A stretch of DNA of 64,000 bases from Psychrobacter sp. P11F6 (GTDB lineage Bacteria > Pseudomonadota > Gammaproteobacteria > Pseudomonadales > Moraxellaceae). The notes beneath the pieces were generated by a model. That model ran no database searches, was not told the DNA's origin, and saw only the letters and a program-made list of their open reading frames with translations. Both the position numbers and the translations under genes were made by a program. The first letter of the stretch is position 1; every line of letters begins with the position of its first letter. The stretch spans positions 2,748,574-2,812,573 of the forward strand of contig NZ_CM003594.1 in NCBI RefSeq assembly GCF_001435295.1. Direction: 5' to 3'. Below are positions 18,147 through 27,078 of the stretch, piece after piece.

Positions 18147-18608
18147 CTACTTGCTACAAGTCCCTTTTATGCCGAGTTTGAGGTCAGCGATTGCTTCCCT
18201 GCCTTCACTTTCAGGTACCAGTTTAACACCCGCACCACCAACAATTAAACCTGGCTTAATATATTGTTTTACAAAGTAGTTATTACCCGCTGTAGTATCA
18301 ATCATTAAATCGTTAGGAGAAAATTCAGATTCGGTAGAAACTTTGTGCTGCATATTGCCCAGTACTTCATGATAGAAAAAAGTGCCCCGTGCAGTTTCAC
18401 CAATACATTCATCATCTACCCACACATCTTTCTTTAGAGCCCCACCCACCACACTATTGCTACGATAAATATATAGACCAGCATTGTTGGCACTAGGTGC
18501 TTTCACTTGCTTGAGTACGCTAGATACTTCGATATTTTCAGTGGGTACAGAAGCACAACCGGCAAATAGTATTGATGTAATCGTTAGAAAAGCGATTTTT
18601 TTTAGCAT
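18147..18608 (-). CDS. DUF2846 lipoprotein
   Basis: A 153-residue predicted lipoprotein with lipobox LFAGC (Cys18). The mature part has the DUF2846 layout: GLYIYRSNSVVGGALKKDVW, then VDDECIGETARGTFFYHEV, then a beta-rich region ending in LKLGIKGTC. Two mature cysteines could form a disulfide. The function of the family is unknown. Another lipoprotein gene lies about 85 bp upstream on the same strand, and the two may be transcribed together. Confidence 0.85.
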   Translation of the reverse strand: MLKKIAFLTITSILFAGCASVPTENIEVSSVLKQVKAPSANNAGLYIYRSNSVVGGALKKDVWVDDECIGETARGTFFYHEVLGNMQHKVSTESEFSPNDLMIDTTAGNNYFVKQYIKPGLIVGGAGVKLVPESEGREAIADLKLGIKGTCSK

Positions 18609-18692
18609 TTTATCTCTCTAAGAATAAAGTGAATGTGATTTGAAAGTTCTGATGATTTTGTTATGAGTAACTTTAAAAAACATAGCTCTGCT

Positions 18693-19061
18693 TTAATTAC
18701 CTAATACCCATTCATCGTTCACTTGATAAACTTTGAAATTGGTCTTGTTAGTGCGGCTCTCCCCCGCGATTGTCTGAGTGATATCAGCGGTACACATATA
18801 AGTATTGTCGCCATCAACAGTATCACAGTTGATATTCTCGACGCGTTCAAGCTTTGGCATCATACCCTCCATCATGCCGCTCATCGCCTTTGCCATCTCA
18901 TCATTGCCTGCGTTCGCCATCGCATCGTCCATCATACTATTGGCTTGCTCGTATTGTGCCTCGATTAACGCTTCAACCGTGCTTTCAGAAGGTGCATTAG
19001 AGCATGCGACAAATAGCGGTGTTAGTAATGCTATGGCTGCCAGTTTTTTCAGATTAGTCAT
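18693..19061 (-). CDS. Small predicted lipoprotein
   Basis: A 122-residue lipoprotein with lipobox LFVAC (Cys20). A helical, Met- and Asp/Asn-rich stretch (EQANSMMDDAMANAGNDEM) precedes a beta-rich C-terminal part with two cysteines (NINCDTV, YMCTADI) that may pair. The C-terminus (FKVYQVNDEWVLGN) resembles small lipoproteins that end in a short beta sheet, such as DUF4878-type domains, but I cannot assign a family firmly. Coding is supported by the intact signal peptide and its placement next to another lipoprotein gene. Confidence 0.75.
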   Translation of the reverse strand: MTNLKKLAAIALLTPLFVACSNAPSESTVEALIEAQYEQANSMMDDAMANAGNDEMAKAMSGMMEGMMPKLERVENINCDTVDGDNTYMCTADITQTIAGESRTNKTNFKVYQVNDEWVLGN

Positions 19062-19263
19062 CTCAATCTCAATGTATCTATAATGTTACTTCACTATACA
19101 GAATTACTTCTAAATACCCAACTTAATTTTAGAATACAAGTTTGGATTTATGATGAATAGCTTTAATAATTTAATGAGATGAAGGAATTAACGTGCGGTG
19201 TATACTGACAGTGCATTCACGATACTGCTATGATGTGGTATTCAAAACCGTTGCGAGATAACT

Positions 19264-19470
19264 GTGTGGCAGGTGTACTTTTTTATATTACCGATTGGTC
19301 TGGGAATTATGACCTTGGCAGCAAGTTTGTTATTTTTGTTTGCTTATCTGATGTCTGATGACAATGCCACGCGCTTGCCCGCTTTTAACTGGTTCAAGCG
19401 CTTAATTATCGTGGCATTTATACTGCTAAGTGTTGGGCTATTTATGACCTTTGGTCATTTTTGGGGTTGA
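19264..19470 (+). CDS. Small membrane protein, function unknown
   Basis: A 68-residue protein with two hydrophobic helices (about 5-29 and 45-66) joined by a short polar loop (MSDDNATRLPAFNWFKR). The frame starts with GTG, and no ribosome site is clear, so the exact start is uncertain. I do not recognise a family. Coding is supported mainly by the clean two-helix pattern with a basic loop. Confidence 0.6.
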   Translation: MWQVYFFILPIGLGIMTLAASLLFLFAYLMSDDNATRLPAFNWFKRLIIVAFILLSVGLFMTFGHFWG

Positions 19471-19500
19471 TAAAATCAGCCTTTAAACATTCAATATTCT

Positions 19501-20124
19501 TTAATGAACTATTTTTTCCAACTCCAATAATTCTAAATCTTCACGCTTTGGCTCGCCATTATTACCGTCATTTGGAAATGGCATTTTATTACCATTTAAC
19601 TCATAACCTCGGCGCTGATAGTAAGCCAACAGCTCAGGACGATGACTTAAGATAGACATGGTCAAACGCGCAGTGTTTTTAGCTGCTGCTTGCCCATCTG
19701 ACTGTAGATGACGAGTAGCAAAGGTTTCTGCCGCTTGCAAAATCACATTGCCAACGCCATGCCCCTGCAGCTCTGGATCTACCGCAAACATACCGATATA
19801 GGCTTTGTTGTTTGAATCAGCATCGGTTTTGATATCGACAGCGATACAACCAAGTATCTCACCCGTTTCCTCTCCATCACGGTCACCCGTTGTCGTTTTT
19901 GGATAGACAAAGTAATAGTGATTAGGGTCATTAATTACGGCAGCGAGCTCGGCTGACGTGGTTCGAATACCACCAATTAAATCCGCCTCATTGGTCCAAC
20001 CTGCGGTCTCGCGATAACAGCGATTTAATAATTGCTCAAGTGCACTAATATCATCGGCTTGCGCTTGTCGCAAAAACACGGACTCTCTCTCCGAGTTATT
20101 TTTATCTATAATATTTTTATTCAT
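19501..20124 (-). CDS. GNAT family N-acetyltransferase
   Basis: A 207-residue acetyltransferase of the GNAT fold. The beta-strand and acetyl-CoA loop pattern is clear: AYIGMFAVDPELQGHGVGNVILQAAE, where QGHGVG is the pyrophosphate-binding loop, followed by LAYYQRRGYEL near the C-terminus. The frame is open back to 20331, but that extension overlaps the oxidoreductase gene upstream and spans its terminator (20154-20186). The ATG at 20124 is therefore the likely start and is where the GNAT domain begins. The substrate is unknown; residues about 88-98 form an acidic insertion. Confidence 0.88.
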   Translation of the reverse strand: MNKNIIDKNNSERESVFLRQAQADDISALEQLLNRCYRETAGWTNEADLIGGIRTTSAELAAVINDPNHYYFVYPKTTTGDRDGEETGEILGCIAVDIKTDADSNNKAYIGMFAVDPELQGHGVGNVILQAAETFATRHLQSDGQAAAKNTARLTMSILSHRPELLAYYQRRGYELNGNKMPFPNDGNNGEPKREDLELLELEKIVH

Positions 20125-20153
20125 ATTATAATTTTTCCTTTCCCTGTTTGTAT

Positions 20154-20186
20154 TAAAAAAAACTGACCCAAATCGATAGGTCAGCC
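20154..20186 (-). terminator. Intrinsic terminator of the Rieske/FAD oxidoreductase gene
   Basis: CTGACC (20163-20168) and GGTCAG (20179-20184) form a stem that on the minus strand is followed by a run of eight T. It lies 30 bp after the oxidoreductase stop codon. Confidence 0.85.
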
Positions 20187-20215
20187 TTAATAGTAATATG
20201 TATCCATCTTGAGTA

Positions 20216-21868
20216 CTAGGGCGATAACACCTGTGCTTGGTCGATAATATTAAATCCTGCCTTAAGCTGTGCACGCGTTGGCGCATGACCACGGCGGAGC
20301 AGTTCAGAAAAGGCAACCAATTCTTTATCACGCCCTAAAGTGCTAGCCGCACTAGCACGTGTGTCTTCCCCGTCATCATCAAAGTAGTATTCGATATAAT
20401 CTAACGTATCTAGTGAACCAAACAAGATATTATTATCAGGTGTCGTGGCATGACCACTATAGCGTAGGCTCTTACCATATTGCATCGTCCAAAAGAAAGG
20501 AATGCGCGCGGCTAGTGAGTTGACATTGGAGTCGTTTAAGATAGTGGCAGCAGTGACTAAACCATGCTGCAAGGCCACCCGCCAATGTTCGATGCGCATG
20601 CGTCCCATTTGTCCAGAAGCTTTCGCAATATCGCCCAATGCATAAACCCCATCGCGTAGCTGTAAATGCTCATCCACTTGCACGCCATCTGGCGCGTTTA
20701 CTTCTTCAAATAGTTCTATACGTGGTGCTACGCCAGTCCCCAAAATCACGATGTCTGCATCAACTTGCTCACCATTCGCCAGCGTGACACCGCCCACTTG
20801 TGAAAAGGTTTGGTTTTCTTCTTCATTCTCAGACGGATTAACAACCCTTTTGACCTCAGTGATTTCATTGACCCTGGCATCAAAAACAAACTGAATGCCA
20901 TTATCCTCATGCAGCTTGATCAGCGCATTACTGACGGTTTCGGAGACGATATTTCCCATTACCCGATGATCTTGTCCGATGACGGTAATAGAAGCCGTCG
21001 TGCCTGCTTGTGCCAATGCGTAAGCGACCTCCATACCGATAAAGCCAGTACCGACAATCACCACACGCTGATCGTGACTGGCCGCTTTTATCAATTTGGC
21101 ATCATCCATACTACGCAGCGTATAAACGCCATCAAGCTCTGCCCCTTTAAAAGGAGGAACCTTTGGCTCAGCGCCTGTTGCAACCACTAAAAAATCAGCA
21201 GTTTGTCTGTCACTATGACCAGTTTTATCTTTAATGATAATGGTACGTTCATTAGGCAATACTTCGCTGACGGTTTGATTCAAGCGCAAACTAATATCGT
21301 GTTTGCTCGCCCAATCTGCACCGCCTAGTAGAAGCTTCTCTTCAGGCATATTGCCAGCTAAAAATGCTTTGGACAATAACGGACGGTTATAAGGGGCTTT
21401 GTTATCAGCACTAATCAAGGTGATTTTGCCACCATAGCCAGTGTTACGTAGCTGATGCGCTGTCATGAAACCAGCCGCACCGCCGCCCACGATAAGGGTG
21501 TGTGTATCGATAAGCTTATCATTTGCAATCTTTTTGTCTATCTTCGCTGAGGTATTCACCGTCAAGCTGTCGCCATTATCGGTCACTTCGTATTGAGTCA
21601 AACCTTCTGTCGCGACTGGCTCTAACAGAGTACCATCGCGGCTATCAAAAGTCGCATGATGCCAAGGACAGACCACGCGATTGCCACAGCGTAATCCTGT
21701 GCCTAAATCTGCGCCTGCGTGCGGGCATTTACCATCGAACGCCTGAAACTCATCGTCGTCACGGGTAATTAAAATGATACTATCATCATCTTGCTTGTAC
21801 GATTTCATACCGCCATTGGCAATATCAGCCTTATTAATAGTCACTGTGTCAATCGTTGCATTGGTCAT
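20216..21868 (-). CDS. Rieske-FAD oxidoreductase (AIF-like ferredoxin/rubredoxin reductase type)
   Basis: A 550-residue fusion protein. The N-terminal Rieske domain binds [2Fe-2S] through C48 and H50 (CPHAG) and C67 and H70 (CPWHH). A pyridine nucleotide-disulfide reductase module follows: FAD-binding GGGAAG near 128-133 and NAD(P)-binding VIVGTGFIGMEVA near 272, then the second FAD motif VYALGDIA. The arrangement matches AIFM3-like proteins and bacterial reductases that pass electrons from NAD(P)H. The partner is unknown; no ferredoxin or P450 gene is nearby. The reductase carries a short acidic insert (SENEEENQ) near 345. Domain assignment is certain, physiological role unknown. Confidence 0.92.
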   Translation of the reverse strand: MTNATIDTVTINKADIANGGMKSYKQDDDSIILITRDDDEFQAFDGKCPHAGADLGTGLRCGNRVVCPWHHATFDSRDGTLLEPVATEGLTQYEVTDNGDSLTVNTSAKIDKKIANDKLIDTHTLIVGGGAAGFMTAHQLRNTGYGGKITLISADNKAPYNRPLLSKAFLAGNMPEEKLLLGGADWASKHDISLRLNQTVSEVLPNERTIIIKDKTGHSDRQTADFLVVATGAEPKVPPFKGAELDGVYTLRSMDDAKLIKAASHDQRVVIVGTGFIGMEVAYALAQAGTTASITVIGQDHRVMGNIVSETVSNALIKLHEDNGIQFVFDARVNEITEVKRVVNPSENEEENQTFSQVGGVTLANGEQVDADIVILGTGVAPRIELFEEVNAPDGVQVDEHLQLRDGVYALGDIAKASGQMGRMRIEHWRVALQHGLVTAATILNDSNVNSLAARIPFFWTMQYGKSLRYSGHATTPDNNILFGSLDTLDYIEYYFDDDGEDTRASAASTLGRDKELVAFSELLRRGHAPTRAQLKAGFNIIDQAQVLSP

Positions 21869-22135
21869 AAGTCTTCCTTAACAGTTATAATGGTTCCCTG
21901 AATCAAACGTGTTGAAAATAACCCTATCGCATCAGCCAATTTCAACGAAAAATACCATTCTCGATACGTTTATTTAAATGCTTTTTTAAAACGCTATCCA
22001 TTGATAGTAGCAAGACACTTTCGCACACGCTGTTTTTTTTGTATGTTTCCTGCGTTGCAAAACGTAATCGTTAACTGTTAATCCCTATGCTTACCTATTT
22101 TTTTAAATCTTATCCTCAAAATAAAAGACGACTTT

Positions 22136-23422
22136 ATGACTTCTCGTGATGACATGACCGATATTAATGCTAGCCCTCAATCCGCTCTTGAAAGCACTCA
22201 ACCTGATAACGAGTTACCTGCTAATGGGTCGTTTAATAATGAGCAGTTTGATATGGCCAGTATCGATATTACCGTAGCGACGGATACTGCGCAGTTACCG
22301 CAGCCTCTTCAACCACCTGTACAGCAAGCAACCTATAAAGCCAACGTAACTGATTTCATCGTTAATGAGCTATTGCCGCTCGAATTCACCGGTGAAGGTG
22401 AGCATTTATGGCTGCATATCCAAAAATCAGGGATGAATACCGCTTATCTTGCCAAACTGCTGTCAGAGTGGGCAGAGATTCCTCTGCGCGATGTTGGTTA
22501 TTCAGGTCTTAAAGATCGCCATGCATTGACAACCCAGTGGTTTAGCTTGCGAATCCCAAAAAAACAACTGCCAGCTGCTGAGTTTGCACCAGTCGATATC
22601 GGAGCCAATGAATCGGTCACGATCATCGACCAGCAATGGCACAACAAAAAGCTCAATCGCGGCACGCATCGCGCCAATCAATTCATCATTACCTTGCGTG
22701 ATATCCAATTTGCTGATTTTGATACAGCATTGCCAGCACCTGAGCAATTATTGTCGGCGAAGCAAGATGTCAAACAGCATTTATCAAGCATCGCTATAAA
22801 TGGCGTGCCCAATTATTTTGGCCCTCAGCGTTTTGGACGAAATGGCAATAATATTAGAGAAGCATTATCACTGTTTGCGCGTCCACTACAGCAAAGTCGA
22901 GCACAACCCAAAAAGAGCAAACGCAAGCACGCGCCACGTGAGCAGAATACAATGGAGCTGTCTGCCGCACGTAGCTTAATTTTCAATGAGATATTGGCAG
23001 TACGAGTGCGTGATGGCAGCTGGAATACTGGGCTGGCAGGCGAAGTGTTTAACTTAGAGGGTTCAGGGTCAATATTTACTAGCGAAGCCATAGATGACAC
23101 GTTGCGTGCACGCCTTGAGACGGGTGATATCCATCCCACTGCTGCATTATGGGGCAAGGATAATGATAAAGTCAGTGGCATGGCAGCGAATATTGAGAAA
23201 AATGTGATTCAGCAAAATCCGCTACTGGCTCGCTTAGCCAATGGTTTAGAGCAGCGCGATGTAAAAGCACAGCGACGCGCGCTGCGCCTACCTATTGAAG
23301 CGCTGTCTTGGGAATGGCAGGATAAGGATAATGAACAGACATTGGTGCTGAGCTTTACGTTAACGACAGGTAGCTTTGCCACCAGTGTCTTGGCAAGCTT
23401 AGTAAAACAATTAATATACTAA
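22136..23422 (+). CDS. truD: tRNA pseudouridine(13) synthase
   Basis: TruD makes pseudouridine at position 13 of tRNA(Glu) and some other tRNAs. The catalytic motif GLKDRHALTTQWFS places the active aspartate at D127, and the RNA-binding motif NYFGPQRFG occurs near 225. The protein has 428 residues against 349 in E. coli. The extra length is a polar, low-complexity N-terminus (1-65), so the true start could be internal, and a basic insert (RAQPKKSKRKHAPREQ) in the TRUD domain. It is divergent from the oxidoreductase gene. Upstream bases show no strong ribosome site. Identification is secure. Confidence 0.95.
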   Translation: MTSRDDMTDINASPQSALESTQPDNELPANGSFNNEQFDMASIDITVATDTAQLPQPLQPPVQQATYKANVTDFIVNELLPLEFTGEGEHLWLHIQKSGMNTAYLAKLLSEWAEIPLRDVGYSGLKDRHALTTQWFSLRIPKKQLPAAEFAPVDIGANESVTIIDQQWHNKKLNRGTHRANQFIITLRDIQFADFDTALPAPEQLLSAKQDVKQHLSSIAINGVPNYFGPQRFGRNGNNIREALSLFARPLQQSRAQPKKSKRKHAPREQNTMELSAARSLIFNEILAVRVRDGSWNTGLAGEVFNLEGSGSIFTSEAIDDTLRARLETGDIHPTAALWGKDNDKVSGMAANIEKNVIQQNPLLARLANGLEQRDVKAQRRALRLPIEALSWEWQDKDNEQTLVLSFTLTTGSFATSVLASLVKQLIY

Positions 23423-23454
23423 AGCGTAGTTGACCCTTCGACTATGGCAGTTAG

Positions 23455-24912
23455 CTATGTGCCATAAAGCGCTTCAATATTATTATTTTTTGCGGCCAAC
23501 ATCTCGTTGGCACTCACCACTTGATCACGGCCACGGCCTTTGGCTTCATACAAAGCCTTATCTGCCATACAAATTAAGCGCTGGCAAATATCGTGAGGTA
23601 GCTGCACTGCGGGAATTTTAAGATTCACGCGTTTGCTACTATACGAGGGGATTCTCTGCGGTTTAGCAAGCGACTGCGAGGCATCCTTTTTATTCAGAGT
23701 TTCGCAGGCTTGTTTTATACAATTACGCTCACCATGGGTTAGTGTATATAGCCCCAAGCTGGCAGTCACACTAAAGGTTGTATCGTCATCGAGAATGATG
23801 ACGTGTTTGGCGATAACACGCCGTAATTGTTCAGCAATTATCATAGCTGTGTCGTGCTTCGTATCTGGCAATACAATCAAAAACTCCTCACCGCCATAGC
23901 GACTCACGATTGTTTCATCAGTTAAAGACTGCAAGAGCGTCTGCGCGACCTCTACCAATACTCGATCCCCGATCTCATGACCGTAACTATCATTGACCTC
24001 TTTAAACCAATCCAAATCCAATAAAATAACGCTGATATCTTGATGGTCTTCTACTGACTTCAGCACCTGCTTCATTTGCATCATCCCGTAACGGCGACTT
24101 TTGAGTTGGGTTAGCTCATCTTGATTGGCATGCTGCAGAATTTCCTTTTTACTATCATCTAATATTAGTAACAAAGTACGAAACATATAGATAATAAAAA
24201 TAGCTTTTGGTAGCGCCATATAAATATGTGTAGAACGCCAAAAAAAAGCGGAAGATCGGCGCAATTGATCAACACTGTCCCAATTTAGCGTGCCATTTTG
24301 AAAAATAGAGGCAGAGATGGCGTTTTCGATTGTCGTAATTTCACTATAATTGATATAACTATAATAGGTATCAAGAGGAATGACCGTGAGCGTCATTTGA
24401 CGCAGATTGGGTAAAGTAACGCCAAGATAAGGAATAAATGTGACTGCCAGAATGACGGCTGCGTGCCCTAAAAACGCTCTCCATACATAGCGCCGACGTA
24501 TAAGCATCATCCCTAATATCGCACCGCCGACTAAAGAGACGCCCGCGACCAAGCTACTATGACCTAAAACTAAAATAACCATTGCAATATAGGCACTATA
24601 AACCGTAATTAGTATGCCTTGCCATTTATACAGATTGCTATTGGCTTTTTTGACAGGTGAAAAACGACTGGTCATCCATAATAAAAACAAAGCTACCAGT
24701 GTCACGCCGAACCATAGTGGATAAAGCAGGGCTATATCGACATAGGTGTCATAAACATCGCGGCGCCACCAAACAAATAAACACCATAGCCAGTGTAAAG
24801 ATACCTCCATCACCATAAATAAAGCCAGTAATGACGTTTTATCAGCAGCTTGCCACTCAAAAATTGCTTGAGATAGCTTGGTGTAGCCTAGATGAGATAT
24901 CGATACAGCCAT
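23455..24912 (-). CDS. Membrane-bound diguanylate cyclase (GGDEF)
   Basis: A 485-residue enzyme predicted to make cyclic di-GMP. The N-terminal half has about six hydrophobic helices (about 28-235), with a periplasmic loop (LRQMTLTVIPLDTYYSY...) that may sense a signal. The GGDEF domain begins at DELTQLKSRRYG (about 272), and the active site is RYGGEEF. The usual inhibitory RxxD site nine residues before it is absent (TDET instead), so product inhibition through it is unlikely. A polar insert of about 50 residues splits the domain between SLGLYTLTHGE and MADKALYEAKGRGRDQV. No EAL domain is present. The 53-bp element at 25017 lies about 105 bp upstream. Confidence 0.93.
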   Translation of the reverse strand: MAVSISHLGYTKLSQAIFEWQAADKTSLLALFMVMEVSLHWLWCLFVWWRRDVYDTYVDIALLYPLWFGVTLVALFLLWMTSRFSPVKKANSNLYKWQGILITVYSAYIAMVILVLGHSSLVAGVSLVGGAILGMMLIRRRYVWRAFLGHAAVILAVTFIPYLGVTLPNLRQMTLTVIPLDTYYSYINYSEITTIENAISASIFQNGTLNWDSVDQLRRSSAFFWRSTHIYMALPKAIFIIYMFRTLLLILDDSKKEILQHANQDELTQLKSRRYGMMQMKQVLKSVEDHQDISVILLDLDWFKEVNDSYGHEIGDRVLVEVAQTLLQSLTDETIVSRYGGEEFLIVLPDTKHDTAMIIAEQLRRVIAKHVIILDDDTTFSVTASLGLYTLTHGERNCIKQACETLNKKDASQSLAKPQRIPSYSSKRVNLKIPAVQLPHDICQRLICMADKALYEAKGRGRDQVVSANEMLAAKNNNIEALYGT

Positions 24913-25016
24913 AGTAGGGCTACCGCAAATATTGAAAGTTATTAAGTCGACATTAAAACCATTAAATAAAAATCAAAAGCCTGAATCAACAATAATAAAT
25001 GATATGACTTTTTACC

Positions 25017-25069
25017 TTATACCATTCCCAAAAACTTAAGTAGATAAGAATGCGAGTGTCGGTACTACA
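25017..25069 (-). promoter_or_regulatory. Promoter-like 53-bp element, copy A
   Basis: This segment matches 48763-48815 at 43 of 53 positions without gaps. On the minus strand it ends in TGGTATAAGG, an extended -10-like sequence (TGn plus TATAAG), about 105 bp before the diguanylate cyclase start. The block GACACTCGC is unchanged in both copies. The surrounding spacer (24913-25274) holds no gene. Confidence 0.5.
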
Positions 25070-25178
25070 TTTTTTAAACTAAATGGGAGTTAACATCGAC
25101 GATTTCATTTTTAAAAATAAATCCCACTTATCTAGTGTGGCAATTTCTGTCGCAGTTATCAATCTATTTAGTGCCTTC

Positions 25179-25206
25179 ATGCGTCAACATATGACGCATG
25201 ATTTTT
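25179..25206 (+). terminator. Terminator-like hairpin with no plus-strand gene upstream
   Basis: CATGCGTCA (25179-25187) and TGACGCATG (25192-25200) form a perfect stem, followed by ATTTTT on the plus strand. The neighbouring genes are both on the minus strand, and on that strand no T run follows, so its role is unclear. Confidence 0.5.
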
Positions 25207-25274
25207 GGATAACCTGTCAATTGATATTTCAGCTGAGTTAACATTCAAAACTGTACTCAGCAATGAATTCTTGG

Positions 25275-26156
25275 CTACGAAAACATTGCAAAAGACTGCC
25301 AAACTCCCTGCTGCTCAGGGTTCATTGTCGGTACATCACCCAAACGACGCCACGGCATATTGCTACCATGAAAGTCACTGCCGATCGAGGCGACAAGATT
25401 GTGGGCAGCGATACTGCGATCGACCATTCTGCGAGTACTAACCGGTTCGCTATTCGACGGCAGCTCACAAGCATCGCCACCAAGACCAGCAAACTCTTCA
25501 ATCAGTTTACGGACTCGTGTTGCTGAAAGCTGATAGCGCGTGGGATGCGCCAACACCGCCTTGCCACCACAAGCATGGATCAGCTCAATGCCATCAGCCA
25601 TGCTCAGTGCATCAATCGCCACATAAGCAGGCTTATTATCTGCCAAATACTTATCAAAGGCTTTTTGTACTGTCTTGACTTCACCGCGCTCAAACAATAC
25701 TTGACCAATATGCGCGCGCCCGACCGCTTGTGGATTGCCGCCAGCTTTATCAAGTACGGCTTGCCACAGCTCATCATAGTTAATATCCAATAGCGCGCTG
25801 AGTTTTTCAGTGATTCGCTGACCACGCGTGGCACGGCTATCCTGTAATTGCTGCAGCGTTGCATGCATTTTTTCGCGATCGGTAAAATCTAACCCCAGCA
25901 CATGGATGATTTTATTGGTTGATTTATTTTTGCCATACCCACCAATAAGTGTGTGCTCACAGCTTATCTCGACCCCATTAATCAGCTGCATATCGCAGGC
26001 AATGGCAGCCTCACGCGCCTCATCAATTCCTGCCAGCGTATCGTGATCGGTCAATGCCAATACATTGACGCCGGCCGCATGGGCGCGCTGCACTACTTCC
26101 GTTGGTGCATAAGTACCATCAGAGCAAGTGCTGTGACAATGTAAATCGAATTTCAT
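25275..26156 (-). CDS. rnm: PHP-domain 5'-3' exoribonuclease (RNase AM)
   Basis: A 293-residue PHP-family enzyme of the TrpH/YciV group; E. coli Rnm (YciV) trims 5' ends of rRNAs and degrades short RNAs. Metal-binding motifs are present: DLHCHSTCSDG at the N-terminus, TDHDT near 38, EISCEH near 66, HPTRY near 197 and SDFHG near 252. The ATG at 26156 gives the canonical start MKFDLHCHS; an 18-residue upstream extension to 26210 is hydrophobic and implausible for a cytosolic nuclease. It is divergent from yciB, as the yci genes also cluster in E. coli. Confidence 0.93.
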   Translation of the reverse strand: MKFDLHCHSTCSDGTYAPTEVVQRAHAAGVNVLALTDHDTLAGIDEAREAAIACDMQLINGVEISCEHTLIGGYGKNKSTNKIIHVLGLDFTDREKMHATLQQLQDSRATRGQRITEKLSALLDINYDELWQAVLDKAGGNPQAVGRAHIGQVLFERGEVKTVQKAFDKYLADNKPAYVAIDALSMADGIELIHACGGKAVLAHPTRYQLSATRVRKLIEEFAGLGGDACELPSNSEPVSTRRMVDRSIAAHNLVASIGSDFHGSNMPWRRLGDVPTMNPEQQGVWQSFAMFS

Positions 26157-26241
26157 AAGAGAAGCCTTAGCATTAAAAATTAAAAGTGTAGAAAATAAAA
26201 AAATGAGCACATTGCCAATAAGCCGTTATATTTGGCAGTTG

Positions 26242-26266
26242 TCATGATTATGAGTCATAATCATGA
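26242..26266. promoter_or_regulatory. 25-bp palindrome between rnm and yciB
   Basis: TCATGATTATGA and its exact complement flank a single G. The symmetry and tight centre look like a dimeric regulator's operator rather than a hairpin. It lies 86 bp upstream of rnm and 113 bp upstream of yciB and could control either. It loosely recalls Fur-type sites but does not match the consensus. Confidence 0.55.
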
Positions 26267-26378
26267 GATATTGCTACGCAGGCCTGTGATATAGCATGAT
26301 TATCGTGTTGATTGCTTTTTTTTGGCGCAGTAGACGTGTAAACTACCCCATACGTTTTTGTCGGACATCCCCTTTGCT

Positions 26379-26930
26379 ATGAAAGCTTTATTAGACTTTA
26401 TTCCCTTAATTGCCTTTTTCATTGCTGCTCGCTACAGCGGTATCTTAGCGGGGGCAGGTGCGTTGCTCATCGCCACTATCATTGTTTATGCCATTCATTT
26501 TATTCGCCAAAAAGGCACTTTTGATAAACAGCAATGGGTTGTCTTACTATTAACCATTTTGTTTTGTGGTGGTACTTTATTATTGCGTGATGATATCTAT
26601 CTGCGTTGGAAGTCACCCATTATCAACGGTATCTTTGCACTAACACTTTTAGTCAGTGCTGCGATTAATAAGCCACTGATGCAACTGGCGATGAAAGATG
26701 TTTTTTTGCTAACGATGAGTGGTTGGAAAAAACTCACTCTCGCTTGGGCACTATTCTTCGCCTTTATGGGCATACTGCATTATATCACAGCGTTTACGAT
26801 GTCAGATGAGGCATGGATTAACTTTAAAACTTATGGCTGGATTCCGATTATGTTGGTGTTCGTCATCGCCCAGTTTGCCGTATTAAAAAAGCACCTCAAC
26901 CCTGCGCTCACGGATAAAACCGTCAAATAA
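26379..26930 (+). CDS. yciB: Inner membrane septation protein A (YciB)
   Basis: A 183-residue membrane protein with five to six hydrophobic helices. The start MKALLDFIPLIAFFIAA is typical of YciB/IspA proteins, as are LLRDDIYLRWKSPIINGIFA and FTMSDEAWINFKTYGW. YciB is linked to cell-envelope synthesis and septation in E. coli and Shigella. The ATG at 26379 fits the family; the frame extends seven codons upstream to a TTG. It is followed by yciI, as in E. coli. Confidence 0.93.
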   Translation: MKALLDFIPLIAFFIAARYSGILAGAGALLIATIIVYAIHFIRQKGTFDKQQWVVLLLTILFCGGTLLLRDDIYLRWKSPIINGIFALTLLVSAAINKPLMQLAMKDVFLLTMSGWKKLTLAWALFFAFMGILHYITAFTMSDEAWINFKTYGWIPIMLVFVIAQFAVLKKHLNPALTDKTVK

Positions 26931-27078
26931 TACTCAATTTATCATTTTCTATCATTTTATAATAAAGCCAATGCTATTTCTAAATGCCAATAGCGACAAT
27001 CATTAATCGCAATTAGCTCAGGCGCATTAAGCAAAACACTTTAAATTAATCATAATTTTTATTAATCGAGGAAGTCTC

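Noticed and set aside
19461-19655. 64-codon frame on the plus strand
   Set aside because: It overlaps the GNAT gene on the other strand and the end of the small membrane-protein gene.
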